Of a DNA stretch of 64,000 nt, positions 49,276 to 56,641 are shown piece after piece. Where the stretch lies: NCBI GenBank assembly GCA_012520725.1, contig JAAYNQ010000093.1, forward strand, positions 1 to 64,000, written 5' to 3'. The position numbers and the translations under genes were made by a program. This DNA is from Syntrophomonadaceae bacterium (GTDB lineage: Bacteria; Bacillota; Syntrophomonadia; Syntrophomonadales; Syntrophomonadaceae). The first letter of the stretch is position 1; every line of letters starts with the position of its first letter. The notes under the pieces are model-generated. The model saw only the letters and a program-made list of their open reading frames with translations, did no database searches and had not been told where the DNA came from.

Positions 49276-50640
49276 TTACTTGTCGTCCTTATTAGCACGT
49301 TTTTTTAAATTCTTTTGCTGAGCGCGTTCCACGGCCAGAGTATCGGGGGGAACATCATGAGCAATAGTAGACCCGGCACCTATGGTAGCGTTTTGGCCTA
49401 CTCTTACTGGAGCCACTAAATTGGTGTTGCTGCCGATAAAGGCTTTATCCTCAATAATAGTCATATGTTTCTTTTTTCCATCGTAATTACAGGTTATGGT
49501 TCCGGCTCCTATGTTAACTCCTTGCCCTATTATCGCATCACCCACATAGGCAAGATGCGGAACTTTACTGTTAGCACCGATAATGGATTTCTTTATTTCT
49601 GCAAAATCTCCCACTTTAACATTATCATGGAGTTCGGACTCCGGTCTTAAATAAGCATAGGGTCCAATGTTGCACCCATTTCCTATTTTTGCTTCATTTA
49701 TCCGGGAACTTTCTATGCTAACCCCATCTCCAATGGAAGAATTACTAATTCGACTAAAAGGACCTATCTTACAATCAGAACCTATACGAGTAGCTCCCTC
49801 AATGATGGTAAAGGGCAGTATAATAGTGTCAGCTTCTATTATTACGTCCTGATCTATAAAGGTCGATGAAGGATCAATTATACTTACTCCTTGCCGCATG
49901 AGTTCTTGATTTTTCCTCTTTCTCAATATCTTCTCCACATAGGCTAATTGAACTCTATCATTTACTCCATAAATTTCCTGGGCATCATCCAATTTAAGTA
50001 TTTCCACCCTTTGTCCTTGATTTTTTATCATTTCCAACACATCGGTTAAATAATACTCTCCCTGGGCATTGGAGGTATTGGTCTGATGCAGCAGTTGGAA
50101 AACTCCCGGGGCTTGAAAACAGTAAATGCCGGTATTGATTTCTTGAATGGCTTTTTCTTTTTCACTTGCATCCTTTTCTTCCACTATTCTAGCAAATGCA
50201 CCTTTATCCTGCCTGATTATTCTGCCATATCCGCTGGGATGGGCTAAATCAGCTGATAATACCGTGGCCTGGGCTTTTCTTTGCAGGTGATAATCAATTA
50301 ATCCGCGCAAGGTACCAGGCCTCAACAAGGGGGTGTCTCCAGCTAATACCAAAACCGCCGAATCGGAATCAATATATTTCTCAGCCTGCAAGAGGGCATG
50401 CCCGGTTCCCAATTGCTGTTCTTGAATCACGAATTCCACTTTTTTGGAAGATAACAAGGATTGTACCACTTCCCGGCCATGACCAACCACTACCTTAATC
50501 TCATCTATTCCAGCTTTCTCAACTGCTTCCACAATATGCACTATCATGGCCTTCCCTGCTGCCTGATGAGCCACCTTGGGCAAGCTGGAACACATTCTCA
50601 CACCTTTGCCGGCAGCTAAAATAACTGCAGCTACTTTCAT
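49276..50640 (-). CDS. glmU: Bifunctional GlmU (GlcN-1-P acetyltransferase / GlcNAc-1-P uridyltransferase)
   Basis: 454 aa from ATG 50640. It makes UDP-GlcNAc, the precursor for peptidoglycan and for the TagO product in region 1. The N-terminal nucleotidyltransferase has 'AAVILAAGKGVRMCSSLPKVAHQAAGKAMIVHIVEAV' and 'EQQLGTGHALLQAE'. The C-terminal left-handed beta-helix (about residues 250-440) has repeated hexapeptides and 'VGDFAEIKKSIIGANSKVPHLAYVGDAIIGQGVNIGAGTITCNYDG' with the acetyltransferase His. A 220-base structured leader precedes it. Followed by prs as in B. subtilis; spoVG, normally upstream, is absent. Confidence 0.97.
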   Translation of the reverse strand: MKVAAVILAAGKGVRMCSSLPKVAHQAAGKAMIVHIVEAVEKAGIDEIKVVVGHGREVVQSLLSSKKVEFVIQEQQLGTGHALLQAEKYIDSDSAVLVLAGDTPLLRPGTLRGLIDYHLQRKAQATVLSADLAHPSGYGRIIRQDKGAFARIVEEKDASEKEKAIQEINTGIYCFQAPGVFQLLHQTNTSNAQGEYYLTDVLEMIKNQGQRVEILKLDDAQEIYGVNDRVQLAYVEKILRKRKNQELMRQGVSIIDPSSTFIDQDVIIEADTIILPFTIIEGATRIGSDCKIGPFSRISNSSIGDGVSIESSRINEAKIGNGCNIGPYAYLRPESELHDNVKVGDFAEIKKSIIGANSKVPHLAYVGDAIIGQGVNIGAGTITCNYDGKKKHMTIIEDKAFIGSNTNLVAPVRVGQNATIGAGSTIAHDVPPDTLAVERAQQKNLKKRANKDDK

Positions 50641-50858
50641 TACCCTCACCTTCTTCTATAGACTCGTTATTAAATTTAGCTCTTTCCTCAATGAAGCTAA
50701 GCTTAACCCACGTAACAGGAGGACGACTATCTCACCAGGGGATACCCTAAGCCCCCAGGGACGCTTATTTAGCTAATTCCGTGAGGCTTCGGTGGGGACC
50801 CATCCGGGGTGAGCTTGGGCGCCTGGCTCCAAATCTTATGCTGCTTAAAAGGGAGCAA
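50641..50858 (-). ncRNA. Candidate structured 5' leader RNA of glmU
   Basis: About 220 bases between the predicted start site and the glmU ATG. The 50725-50830 section is GC-rich and self-complementary on the minus strand. A CTCACC/GGTGAG closing stem (50808-50813 with 50731-50736) is extended by GGAT/ATCC. Inside it a TAAGC/GCTTA hairpin with CCC/GGG and a CCG/CGG hairpin are visible. A GAGC/GCTC stem lies before it. A TTAGCT/AGCTAA hairpin lies nearer the gene. No coding frame of note was seen. It does not match a riboswitch or ribozyme that I recognise. Confidence 0.45.
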
Positions 50859-50887
50859 ACTATAGGAATTTGACCTCTTTAGTTGAA
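50859..50887 (-). promoter_or_regulatory. Candidate promoter of the glmU leader
   Basis: Minus strand TTCAAC (50887-50882), 17-base spacer, TATAGT (50864-50859). The -10 is good and the -35 poor. Confidence 0.4.
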
Positions 50888-50949
50888 TTACATTAATATA
50901 TTACCATACCTGCCATCGGCATTCGAGGAAAAGCTATGCTGCTCATATT

Positions 50950-51723
50950 CTATCCGGACCCTAGATATTTCTCGGCTAATTCCAAATCGCTTAATTTATC
51001 CACGTCCACTCCTACTTCAGCATAATTGGAAATTATACCCCGTCCCTTTATTTTCATTATTTCGTAAAATCTTTTTTCTACCATTGGAATACTGAGCCTT
51101 TTTAATAAATAATTTAAAACCAGGCGAAAGCCAAAAAGCCTTCCCATGGCCACAGGATTCTTTCTTCTCATGGTTAATTGCAGGGCCATATCTAAGGCCG
51201 GCTCAATCATCCGGCTACGCATTAAAAACAGGTTGCCCCCGGTAAACACACCCTCCTTTAATTGTACATAGGTACGTAAAACCCCAGGGAACTTTTTTTC
51301 GTTTATTTCTTTGCTGGTCAGGGCATAAAAAAAATCCCCTTCCCTGCTTTCCGCTTGCATAATAAAATCTTCAATAGCTTCACTGCTGATAAAGGGAATA
51401 TCAGTAGGCATAACTAAAATACTTTCGCTAATCCCCTTCTCCTGCAATAATTGTATGGCATAGGATAAGCTCTCAATGGCATTGTCTCCGCTGGGGACAA
51501 AAAAAAGCATTTCATCTTCGGGGATTATTTTTTGTAGTTCTTCCATGGGACCACTTATAACTATCTTTCGTATTGATGGGCATTGCCGTAAAGCCTTATA
51601 AACATACAAAATCATAGGCTGGCCGGCAATCATAATAAAAGCTTCATTGTCATATGCTGCAGCAGCTCTCAGCTCCTCACAGATTCTACCTCCGGCCAGT
51701 ATCACTGCATCGTAAACCATCAC
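50950..51723 (-). CDS. Nucleotidyltransferase-fold protein (MobA/NTP_transf_3-like)
   Basis: 257 aa. The start 'MVYDAVILAGGRICEELRAAAAYDNEAFIMIAGQPMILYVYKALRQCPSIRKIVISGP' follows the pattern of sugar-1-phosphate or molybdopterin nucleotidyltransferases. However, the expected signature 'GGxGxRM...dK' is replaced, with no Lys before the 'IAGQPM' turn. 'ESILVMPTDIPFISSEAIEDFI' supplies the Asp of the second motif, and 'FTGGNLFLMRS' is family-like. The C-terminal ~70 residues are helical. It lies downstream of the GntR regulator and ispE and before glmU. Substrate unknown; it may be a non-classical member conserved in Clostridia. Confidence 0.75.
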   Translation of the reverse strand: MMVYDAVILAGGRICEELRAAAAYDNEAFIMIAGQPMILYVYKALRQCPSIRKIVISGPMEELQKIIPEDEMLFFVPSGDNAIESLSYAIQLLQEKGISESILVMPTDIPFISSEAIEDFIMQAESREGDFFYALTSKEINEKKFPGVLRTYVQLKEGVFTGGNLFLMRSRMIEPALDMALQLTMRRKNPVAMGRLFGFRLVLNYLLKRLSIPMVEKRFYEIMKIKGRGIISNYAEVGVDVDKLSDLELAEKYLGSG

Positions 51724-51731
51724 TTTTCTCC

Positions 51732-52427
51732 TTATCTGGGCAGGCCTTCTCTTTTTAACGACTCCATCAAGATGTTCTCAGCATTTTCTATATGGTCCTG
51801 GGCCATTTGCCTGGCTAATTGGGTATCTCGGGCTTGGATAGCCTCCACAATCGCGCGGTGTTCCTGCATGGACTGCTGCATTCGGCCTGGCACCGACAAG
51901 GAAGTGGTTCGACAGCGTTGAATCTGTTCCCGCAGATTGCTAATGATTGCGGATAGTCTCTCATTGCGGCTAGCCTGATAAATAAGTTCATGGAAGCGGG
52001 TATCTACATCCACCAATTTTTCCATGTCATTATTGGCAATAGCCTCCGCTTTTCCGGCTAGATGTCTTTCCATTTCATCCAACTCATCGTCGGTAATCCT
52101 TTCCGCTGCTAAAGCTGCCGCCAATCCTTCCAAAGCCGCCCGTATCTCAAAGACATCAGCTATATCTTTAAAGGAGATATCGGCTACATAGGCTCCTTTC
52201 CTGGGTATCATGACAATAAAGCCCTCTAATTCAAGTTTGCGCAAGGCTTCCCGGATAGGGGTACGGGAAACCCCCAGTTCTTCTGCCAATTGGATTTCCA
52301 TTAGTCTTTCCCTGGGTTTTAGATTTCCGTTAATAATAGCTTCCCGGATGGCATCCAATACCAACTCCCGCAAAGGTTTGTAGGAGTCAAGGTTAACCGG
52401 CACCAGTCGCTTAGATTCCATTAGCAT
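51732..52427 (-). CDS. GntR-family (FadR subfamily) transcriptional regulator
   Basis: 231 aa from ATG 52427, with GGAGGTGATT immediately upstream; it overlaps the end of ispE. The N-terminal winged helix-turn-helix (about residues 15-80) has 'LVLDAIREAIINGNLKPRERLMEIQLAEELGVSRTPIREALRKLELEGFIVMIPRKGAYV'. The all-helical FCD ligand domain (about 90-215) has 'DVFEIRAALEGLAAALAAERI', 'DTRFHELIYQASRNERL' and 'HRAIVEAIQARDTQLARQMAQDHIENA', with the Asp/His residues that usually bind a metal-carboxylate effector. It occupies the place held by purR in B. subtilis. The effector is unknown. Confidence 0.9.
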   Translation of the reverse strand: MLMESKRLVPVNLDSYKPLRELVLDAIREAIINGNLKPRERLMEIQLAEELGVSRTPIREALRKLELEGFIVMIPRKGAYVADISFKDIADVFEIRAALEGLAAALAAERITDDELDEMERHLAGKAEAIANNDMEKLVDVDTRFHELIYQASRNERLSAIISNLREQIQRCRTTSLSVPGRMQQSMQEHRAIVEAIQARDTQLARQMAQDHIENAENILMESLKREGLPR

Positions 52428-53346
52428 AATCACCTCCGCCATAAGATGAAACCAAATAGCTTTCTGAATAATTCTGTTTCATTGCTTGTCGGGCTCGCTG
52501 GGCGGCCTGGAAAGATTCAAAAATGCCGATTACGGCAGGACCGCTACCTGACATAAGCGCTTTTAAAGCCCCCATAGCCTCCAATTCCTCTTTTATTGGT
52601 ATGATTTCCGGTTTTAGAACACAACTCACCGTCTCCAATACATTTTCACAGCTCTTGGATATTGCTCTAATATCATATAGCTTCCAGGCCTTGATAAAAG
52701 CTTGTAGATCCGGAGAGCTCTTAAGCAATTCCAGCTTAAAGTTCTTATATACTTCAGCGGTAGACAGCTGGAATTCAGGTTTAACCAAGACCATATAAGG
52801 GATTATCCGGTGGGGCAACGGGCTTAATATCTCCCCCCGCCCTTTGGCTAAACAACTTGCTCCCATTACCGTTTGCTCTTGCTGAGAACTACCCCCATCA
52901 TTGATGCTTATCAGCGGATGACCTTGCAAACAAAAGGGGACATCTGAACCGATCTGAGCAGCCAGCTGAACCAGTTCTTCCCCGGCTACATTATAATTAT
53001 ATAGAATATTAAGACCTTTTAATACTGCGGCAGCATCAGTACTCCCCCCGGCCAGGCCTGCTCCTACCGGAATATTTTTCTCAATAAAAATGGCTGCACC
53101 TTCACCCTGGCCATATTTCTCCAATATCAATCGGGCTGCCTGATAGGCTAAATTGCCGGCATCGTCAGGTATATAAGGGCTGCTGCTCTTTACTGTAATC
53201 CCATCATCAACCTGGATATTGATTCGATCCACCAGGTTGATCTGATGCATAATACTTTCCAACTCATGATAACCATCATTGCGTTTACCCTTTACATCCA
53301 AGAAGAGGTTAATCTTGGCCGGAGCTTCAATAACTAAAGTCTTCAT
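52411..53346 (-). CDS. ispE: 4-diphosphocytidyl-2-C-methyl-D-erythritol kinase
   Basis: 311 aa GHMP kinase of the non-mevalonate isoprenoid pathway, phosphorylating CDP-methylerythritol. Motifs: 'APAKINLFLDVKGKRNDGYHELESIMHQI', the ATP loop 'NIPVGAGLAGGSTDAAAVLKGL', 'GSDVPFCLQG' and near the C-terminus 'LKALMSGSGPAVIGIF'. It ends overlapping the GntR start. In B. subtilis ispE (ipk) lies at the same position, after veg and before purR; here veg is about 7 kb away because spoIIR and the glycosylation cluster lie between. Confidence 0.96.
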   Translation of the reverse strand: MKTLVIEAPAKINLFLDVKGKRNDGYHELESIMHQINLVDRINIQVDDGITVKSSSPYIPDDAGNLAYQAARLILEKYGQGEGAAIFIEKNIPVGAGLAGGSTDAAAVLKGLNILYNYNVAGEELVQLAAQIGSDVPFCLQGHPLISINDGGSSQQEQTVMGASCLAKGRGEILSPLPHRIIPYMVLVKPEFQLSTAEVYKNFKLELLKSSPDLQAFIKAWKLYDIRAISKSCENVLETVSCVLKPEIIPIKEELEAMGALKALMSGSGPAVIGIFESFQAAQRARQAMKQNYSESYLVSSYGGGDYANGI

Positions 53347-53503
53347 TGCTTTCTCCTGTTTTCTAAAATTATATATTTAATCCGGCTCAAAAACTACCCG
53401 CTCTCAAAATTCCTGGGATGCCATTTTTTAATAGAATCTGGACTACCGCTACTCCTTCCCCAGCTTAGCTGATGCTTATTTAAGCACCCTACCCCACCAA
53501 TAA

Positions 53504-53535
53504 GAAAAGGAATAGCAACGGGGCTATTCCTTTTC
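53504..53535 (-). terminator. Terminator of spoIIR
   Basis: GAAAAGGAATAGC/GCTATTCCTTTTC with a six-base loop, 20 bases past the spoIIR stop; minus-strand continuation is TTATTGG. Confidence 0.85.
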
Positions 53536-53554
53536 TTTAAGCGACTTAGTTTTT

Positions 53555-54121
53555 TTATTGGCTGGAGAGCTTAACTTTTACTCCTTTTGGCAATAATTCC
53601 AGACATTTTATGCTGACCTGGGCTTCCTCCCGGCGGTCAAAGCTTAAGCCCTGATCTGAATCCGACACCATACACAAGGGAGGAAATAATACACACCACC
53701 AATTCTTGCCCTGACCTTCACCTATGGTAATCCTCAAGGCCTGGTATTCACCTGCGGGAAAGACCAAATTGCCATAGCTCTTGGTAGGAAAAGGGTATTC
53801 TCCCACTTTTACTTCTACCGGGTAGTTATAGCCTTGTCTGGCAATTACCTCCTGGGCGGTCTCCTTTATCAGCGGGATATGGTTTTGGGCTAATTCTATG
53901 GCCTGCTCAATATCCTGTTGCTGGGAAAATTCTTTCGTTAATAGCTTTACTATTTCATTTTTAACCGCTATTTTTAGAGCTTGGTCTTCTATACTATCAC
54001 TGTTGGCTATAACATGAAGCCTGAATACACTATCCTGCAGCCCTTTATTTTCCGCGTGATAGTAGCTGCCGCCTAAAAAGACCAGTAATAGGGCTATTAT
54101 GGATACGATAATCTTCTTCAA
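53555..54121 (-). CDS. spoIIR: Stage II sporulation protein R
   Basis: 188 aa from TTG 54121 with GGGGGAAG upstream; the frame runs to 54163, but a sigma-F-like promoter lies within that extension. SpoIIR is made in the forespore, secreted into the intermembrane space, and triggers SpoIIGA to process pro-sigma-E. A signal peptide/anchor ('KKIIVSIIALLLVFLGGSYY') is followed by the family signature 'VFRLHVIANSDSIEDQALKIAVKNEIVKLL' and 'WWCVLFPPLCMV'. It is followed by a strong terminator. Confidence 0.95.
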   Translation of the reverse strand: MKKIIVSIIALLLVFLGGSYYHAENKGLQDSVFRLHVIANSDSIEDQALKIAVKNEIVKLLTKEFSQQQDIEQAIELAQNHIPLIKETAQEVIARQGYNYPVEVKVGEYPFPTKSYGNLVFPAGEYQALRITIGEGQGKNWWCVLFPPLCMVSDSDQGLSFDRREEAQVSIKCLELLPKGVKVKLSSQ

Positions 54122-54144
54122 AGCACTTCCCCCTTCCCTGCTAT

Positions 54145-54173
54145 AATTATTCCCTTCCGCCATTTATCTAAAC
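54145..54173 (-). promoter_or_regulatory. Sigma-F-like promoter of spoIIR
   Basis: Minus strand GTTTA (54173-54169), a 14-base spacer and GGGAATAATT (54154-54145), fitting GYWTA and GGNRANANTW. The spacer is one or two bases shorter than usual. It would give a leader of about 17 bases before TTG 54121. spoIIR is sigma-F-dependent in B. subtilis. Confidence 0.4.
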
Positions 54174-54317
54174 CACTCATAAGTTAAAATCCTTTTCTCC
54201 CAATGGCGGTCAAATCCAATCAGCAAGTTCTGCTTCTCATTCTTTCCCGGGCTTCATAATTTATACCCAACAATATATGCTAAAATACAAGATCATAATT
54301 TATCTAAATTAAATCAC

Positions 54318-54351
54318 AAAAGGACTCGAGGTGAAGAGGGAACGGTCCTTT
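54318..54351 (-). terminator. Terminator of the ribbon-helix-helix gene
   Basis: AAAGGAC/GTCCTTT arms (54319-54325, 54345-54351) around a 19-base loop, 36 bases past the stop codon; minus-strand continuation TGTGATTT. Confidence 0.45.
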
Positions 54352-54386
54352 CTATCACCTCCAGTCCCTTGTTGACCAAGTCATCC

Positions 54387-54548
54387 TTATTTTTCCTGTT
54401 TGCCCTCCTGTCTGGCCAGATATTCACGGATTATCATTCTGACCAGAGCACTTCTGGAAATCTGGTTATCCAGGGCTAAACGTTTTATTTCATTTACCTG
54501 ACTCTTGGTAAGGTAAAAAGTTGCATGTTCAAACTTATCCGTAGCCAT
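54387..54548 (-). CDS. Small ribbon-helix-helix (CopG/Arc-type) protein
   Basis: 53 aa, too short for common gene-calling cut-offs. ATG 54548 has a strong GGGAGGGGGTTAAA site. The sequence 'HATFYLTKSQVNEIKRLAL' followed by 'ISRSALVRMIIREYLARQE' is a single ribbon-helix-helix unit: a beta strand for base contacts and two helices with the 'SRSALVRMIIREYL' dimer core. Such proteins are dimeric repressors or antitoxins. No toxin-like partner lies next to it; it sits between the patatin-like gene and spoIIR. Its target is unknown, perhaps its own or a neighbouring promoter. Confidence 0.8.
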   Translation of the reverse strand: MATDKFEHATFYLTKSQVNEIKRLALDNQISRSALVRMIIREYLARQEGKQEK

Positions 54549-54646
54549 TTTAACCCCCTCCCTGCCGTATATACTGCTACTTCGGCTGATAGTGCTTCCT
54601 AATGGATATTATATGTAGTTTTCTAAGGGTCGGTTACTTAATTGTT

Positions 54647-55507
54647 CTATTTTAATCCTCTTTTTAACTCTGGGATAAGCTTTTGCATGGCCAGTCTACC
54701 TTGTTTAATAATAGCCCGGGCTTGATCAATACCATCCAGGGGAACTTCTTCCACCCCGGGGAAAAGCAAGATATCGGCAAAGATCTTTTCTTCCGTGTCA
54801 GAGGTTTCATAGGTTAAAATATTGATGGTTCGGGATATAATTTGAGGTAATCCTGCCACCGGCTTATTATACTCTCTTTGGCCTAAATTAACCGCTAGAA
54901 TATATTCGGCTCCCATTAATTTCTGAATCCAAACCGGAACCATGGTTTTTACCCCTCCGTCAACCATCTGCCGGCCATGGAAAAAGCGGGGTACAAAGGT
55001 AGCTGGAATAGAACTGCTGCAACGTACCGCTTCGCTGAGCAGGGCATTGTATATTATTATGCACCGGTGACTGCCGACTATATTGACGCTGTTGGTAAAA
55101 ACCACCTCCAAGCCGCTATTAATATCACAGGCTATTATACTTAAAGGAATCTTTATCTGACTCAGGCTCCTGCCGTCACTTAACTGGTATATCAGCCTTT
55201 CCAATTTGCATCCTTTAATAATACCGTTTAGCTGAGCTTCTACTCCTGGAACCAAAAGAGAAAGCAAATATTTAATAAATCCACTGATATTATAGTCCAA
55301 GTAATCCGATGGTTTTAATCGCAAGGCTATGGCTTCCAATTCATAAGCTGATATGCCGCAGGCATACAAACCTCCAACAATACTTCCTATACTGGTACCC
55401 GAAATCATGCTGACTTTAATATGATGATCTTCCAAGACCTGCAGAACCCCAATATGGGCTAAACCACGTAGTCCTCCGCCCCCCAAAGCTAGGCCCAGGC
55501 TTTTCAT
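54647..55507 (-). CDS. Patatin-like phospholipase (RssA family)
   Basis: 286 aa from ATG 55507 (GGAGGG six bases upstream; ATG 55513 abuts the site). Ser-Asp dyad lipid acyl hydrolase. The oxyanion loop is 'LALGGGGLRGLAHIGVLQVLED', the nucleophile elbow 'ISGTSIGSIVGGLYA' (Ser about residue 40) and the catalytic Asp in 'MVDGGVKTMVPVW'. 'SEAVRCSSSIPATFVP' is a conserved family segment. It is cytoplasmic or peripheral to the membrane. The gene lies upstream of the ribbon-helix-helix gene; its physiological lipid is unknown. Confidence 0.92.
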   Translation of the reverse strand: MKSLGLALGGGGLRGLAHIGVLQVLEDHHIKVSMISGTSIGSIVGGLYACGISAYELEAIALRLKPSDYLDYNISGFIKYLLSLLVPGVEAQLNGIIKGCKLERLIYQLSDGRSLSQIKIPLSIIACDINSGLEVVFTNSVNIVGSHRCIIIYNALLSEAVRCSSSIPATFVPRFFHGRQMVDGGVKTMVPVWIQKLMGAEYILAVNLGQREYNKPVAGLPQIISRTINILTYETSDTEEKIFADILLFPGVEEVPLDGIDQARAIIKQGRLAMQKLIPELKRGLK

Positions 55508-55526
55508 TCCCATCCCTCCACTGAGC

Positions 55527-55585
55527 TAAAAACAGGCGGATCCTTTGGATATGCCTTTATATATCCTTTAGAAAATCCGCCTGTT
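55527..55585 (-). terminator. Terminator downstream of the 73-aa gene
   Basis: AACAGGCGGAT/ATCCGCCTGTT arms (55531-55541, 55575-55585), with an inner GGATAT/ATATCC pairing, followed on the minus strand by TTTAGC. A second hairpin TTGGAGCA/TGCTCCAA lies at 55596-55614. Confidence 0.7.
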
Positions 55586-55626
55586 AACTAATTTTTTGGA
55601 GCATCCTGCTCCAACCCTGCTTATAT

Positions 55627-55848
55627 TCAACGATTACACTTCAGCACCATAAATCTGGAAATATTCTTGATATTCTCACTATTCTGCTGCTTCAACTCAT
55701 TCCAAAAGCGGCTGTATTCACTATGAGTACTTTCTTTCCGGTAGCTGTCTATCTTTTGGTCCAGGCTGCGATGAATAGCCAAAATCTCTTCCAAGTGGTT
55801 TCGCATGGTATTCTTTTCTTGTCTGTTTATTCGTATTTTGCCGGTCAT
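55627..55848 (-). CDS. Small helical protein of unknown function
   Basis: 73 aa (or 59 from the ATG at 55806). It is predicted to be almost all helix and highly charged: 'NHLEEILAIHRSLDQKIDSYRKES' then 'EYSRFWNELKQQNSENIKNISRFMVLKCNR'. No recognised domain. A GGAG and a GAGG lie 10-20 bases before ATG 55848. It follows the cysteine-containing unknown gene after a weak hairpin (55881-55908) and ends in a good terminator, which supports it as a real gene, perhaps in the same late-sporulation unit. Confidence 0.5.
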   Translation of the reverse strand: MTGKIRINRQEKNTMRNHLEEILAIHRSLDQKIDSYRKESTHSEYSRFWNELKQQNSENIKNISRFMVLKCNR

Positions 55849-55880
55849 AATGTACTTGGCCTCAACTCCTTCAATAGGTC

Positions 55881-55908
55881 AATGCCCGGTCGAGTGATGC
55901 CGGGCATT
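55881..55908 (-). terminator. Hairpin between the cysteine-containing unknown gene and the 73-aa gene
   Basis: AATGCCCGG/CCGGGCATT with a ten-base loop, 14 bases past the preceding stop; no T-run follows, so termination may be partial. Confidence 0.45.
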
Positions 55909-55921
55909 TGCCAGCTCTGGC

Positions 55922-56491
55922 CTACTTGACCTGAAATCCTTCCGGTTCCAGCTCTCCATATACTATTACGTCGTGCATCTTACCTAATTTATCTATAATG
56001 TCTACAAAAACCCTAAGTCCGATACAGGTTCCGCGTACTGGAGAAGTTAAATGGCATGGGTTATGATGATCTTCGCAATTGCCCTTGATATCGAAGTCAA
56101 AGGTCCAATTTCTCAACACAATTTCAGAATCCTCAATTTCTTCTCTGAATTCCTCCACGGTTAAAGGTGGATCAAATTCATCCAGCTCTATAGCTTGATC
56201 ATATTTATCTGTTACCGTTATCAACTGATATTCATTGTTCACTATGACTAAGAGTATCACTTCGAATTCTATAAAGATTCTAACTTTGTTCATACCCAGT
56301 TCTTCATACGCTTGAATAACCTTTACTTTAATATCGTCTACAGTAGATATTTTGCCTCCAACTTGTTCATCAGGTACGCAAAACATGGTATCCAACACTT
56401 TTACTTGTCTCTCAACATATTTGGCCTTTATTACTTTGGCCCATAAGTCTAACATACAACCTTCCGGAAATTCGCATTTAAGTTCAGCCAT
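55922..56491 (-). CDS. Unknown beta-rich protein, possible spore-layer protein
   Basis: 189 aa, acidic, no signal peptide. I cannot assign a family with confidence. Alternating hydrophobic strands ('VKVIQAYEELGMNKVRIFIEFEVILLVIVNNEYQLITVTDKY', 'VLRNWTFDFDIKG', 'IGLRVFVDIIDKLGKMHDVIVYGELEP') recall the SPOCS/DUF3794 domain of spore coat-associated proteins. Cysteines cluster at the N-terminus ('CEFPEGC') and in 'GNCEDHHNPCHL'. A close match to a sigma-K promoter lies upstream (56563-56591), suggesting expression in the late mother cell. GGAGGGGAGAGCAGC precedes ATG 56491. Confidence 0.7.
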   Translation of the reverse strand: MAELKCEFPEGCMLDLWAKVIKAKYVERQVKVLDTMFCVPDEQVGGKISTVDDIKVKVIQAYEELGMNKVRIFIEFEVILLVIVNNEYQLITVTDKYDQAIELDEFDPPLTVEEFREEIEDSEIVLRNWTFDFDIKGNCEDHHNPCHLTSPVRGTCIGLRVFVDIIDKLGKMHDVIVYGELEPEGFQVK

Positions 56492-56562
56492 GCTGCTCTC
56501 CCCTCCTTTTATCTAATCTATATTTTTATTTAGTAGAAATTTGTAAGTTCAAATTCCTAGGA

Positions 56563-56591
56563 TATACTATGAAGCTAGGGTCCATAATGTG
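56563..56591 (-). promoter_or_regulatory. Sigma-K-like promoter of the 189-aa unknown gene
   Basis: Minus strand CACA (56591-56588), 16-base spacer, CATAGTATA (56571-56563), matching mACm-N16-CATANNNTA exactly. The gene starts 71 bases further on. Confidence 0.55.
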
Positions 56592-56641
56592 ATTACTCTA
56601 CTGTTTTTATTCATATAATTTATACTGCTGTCCATCATAAA

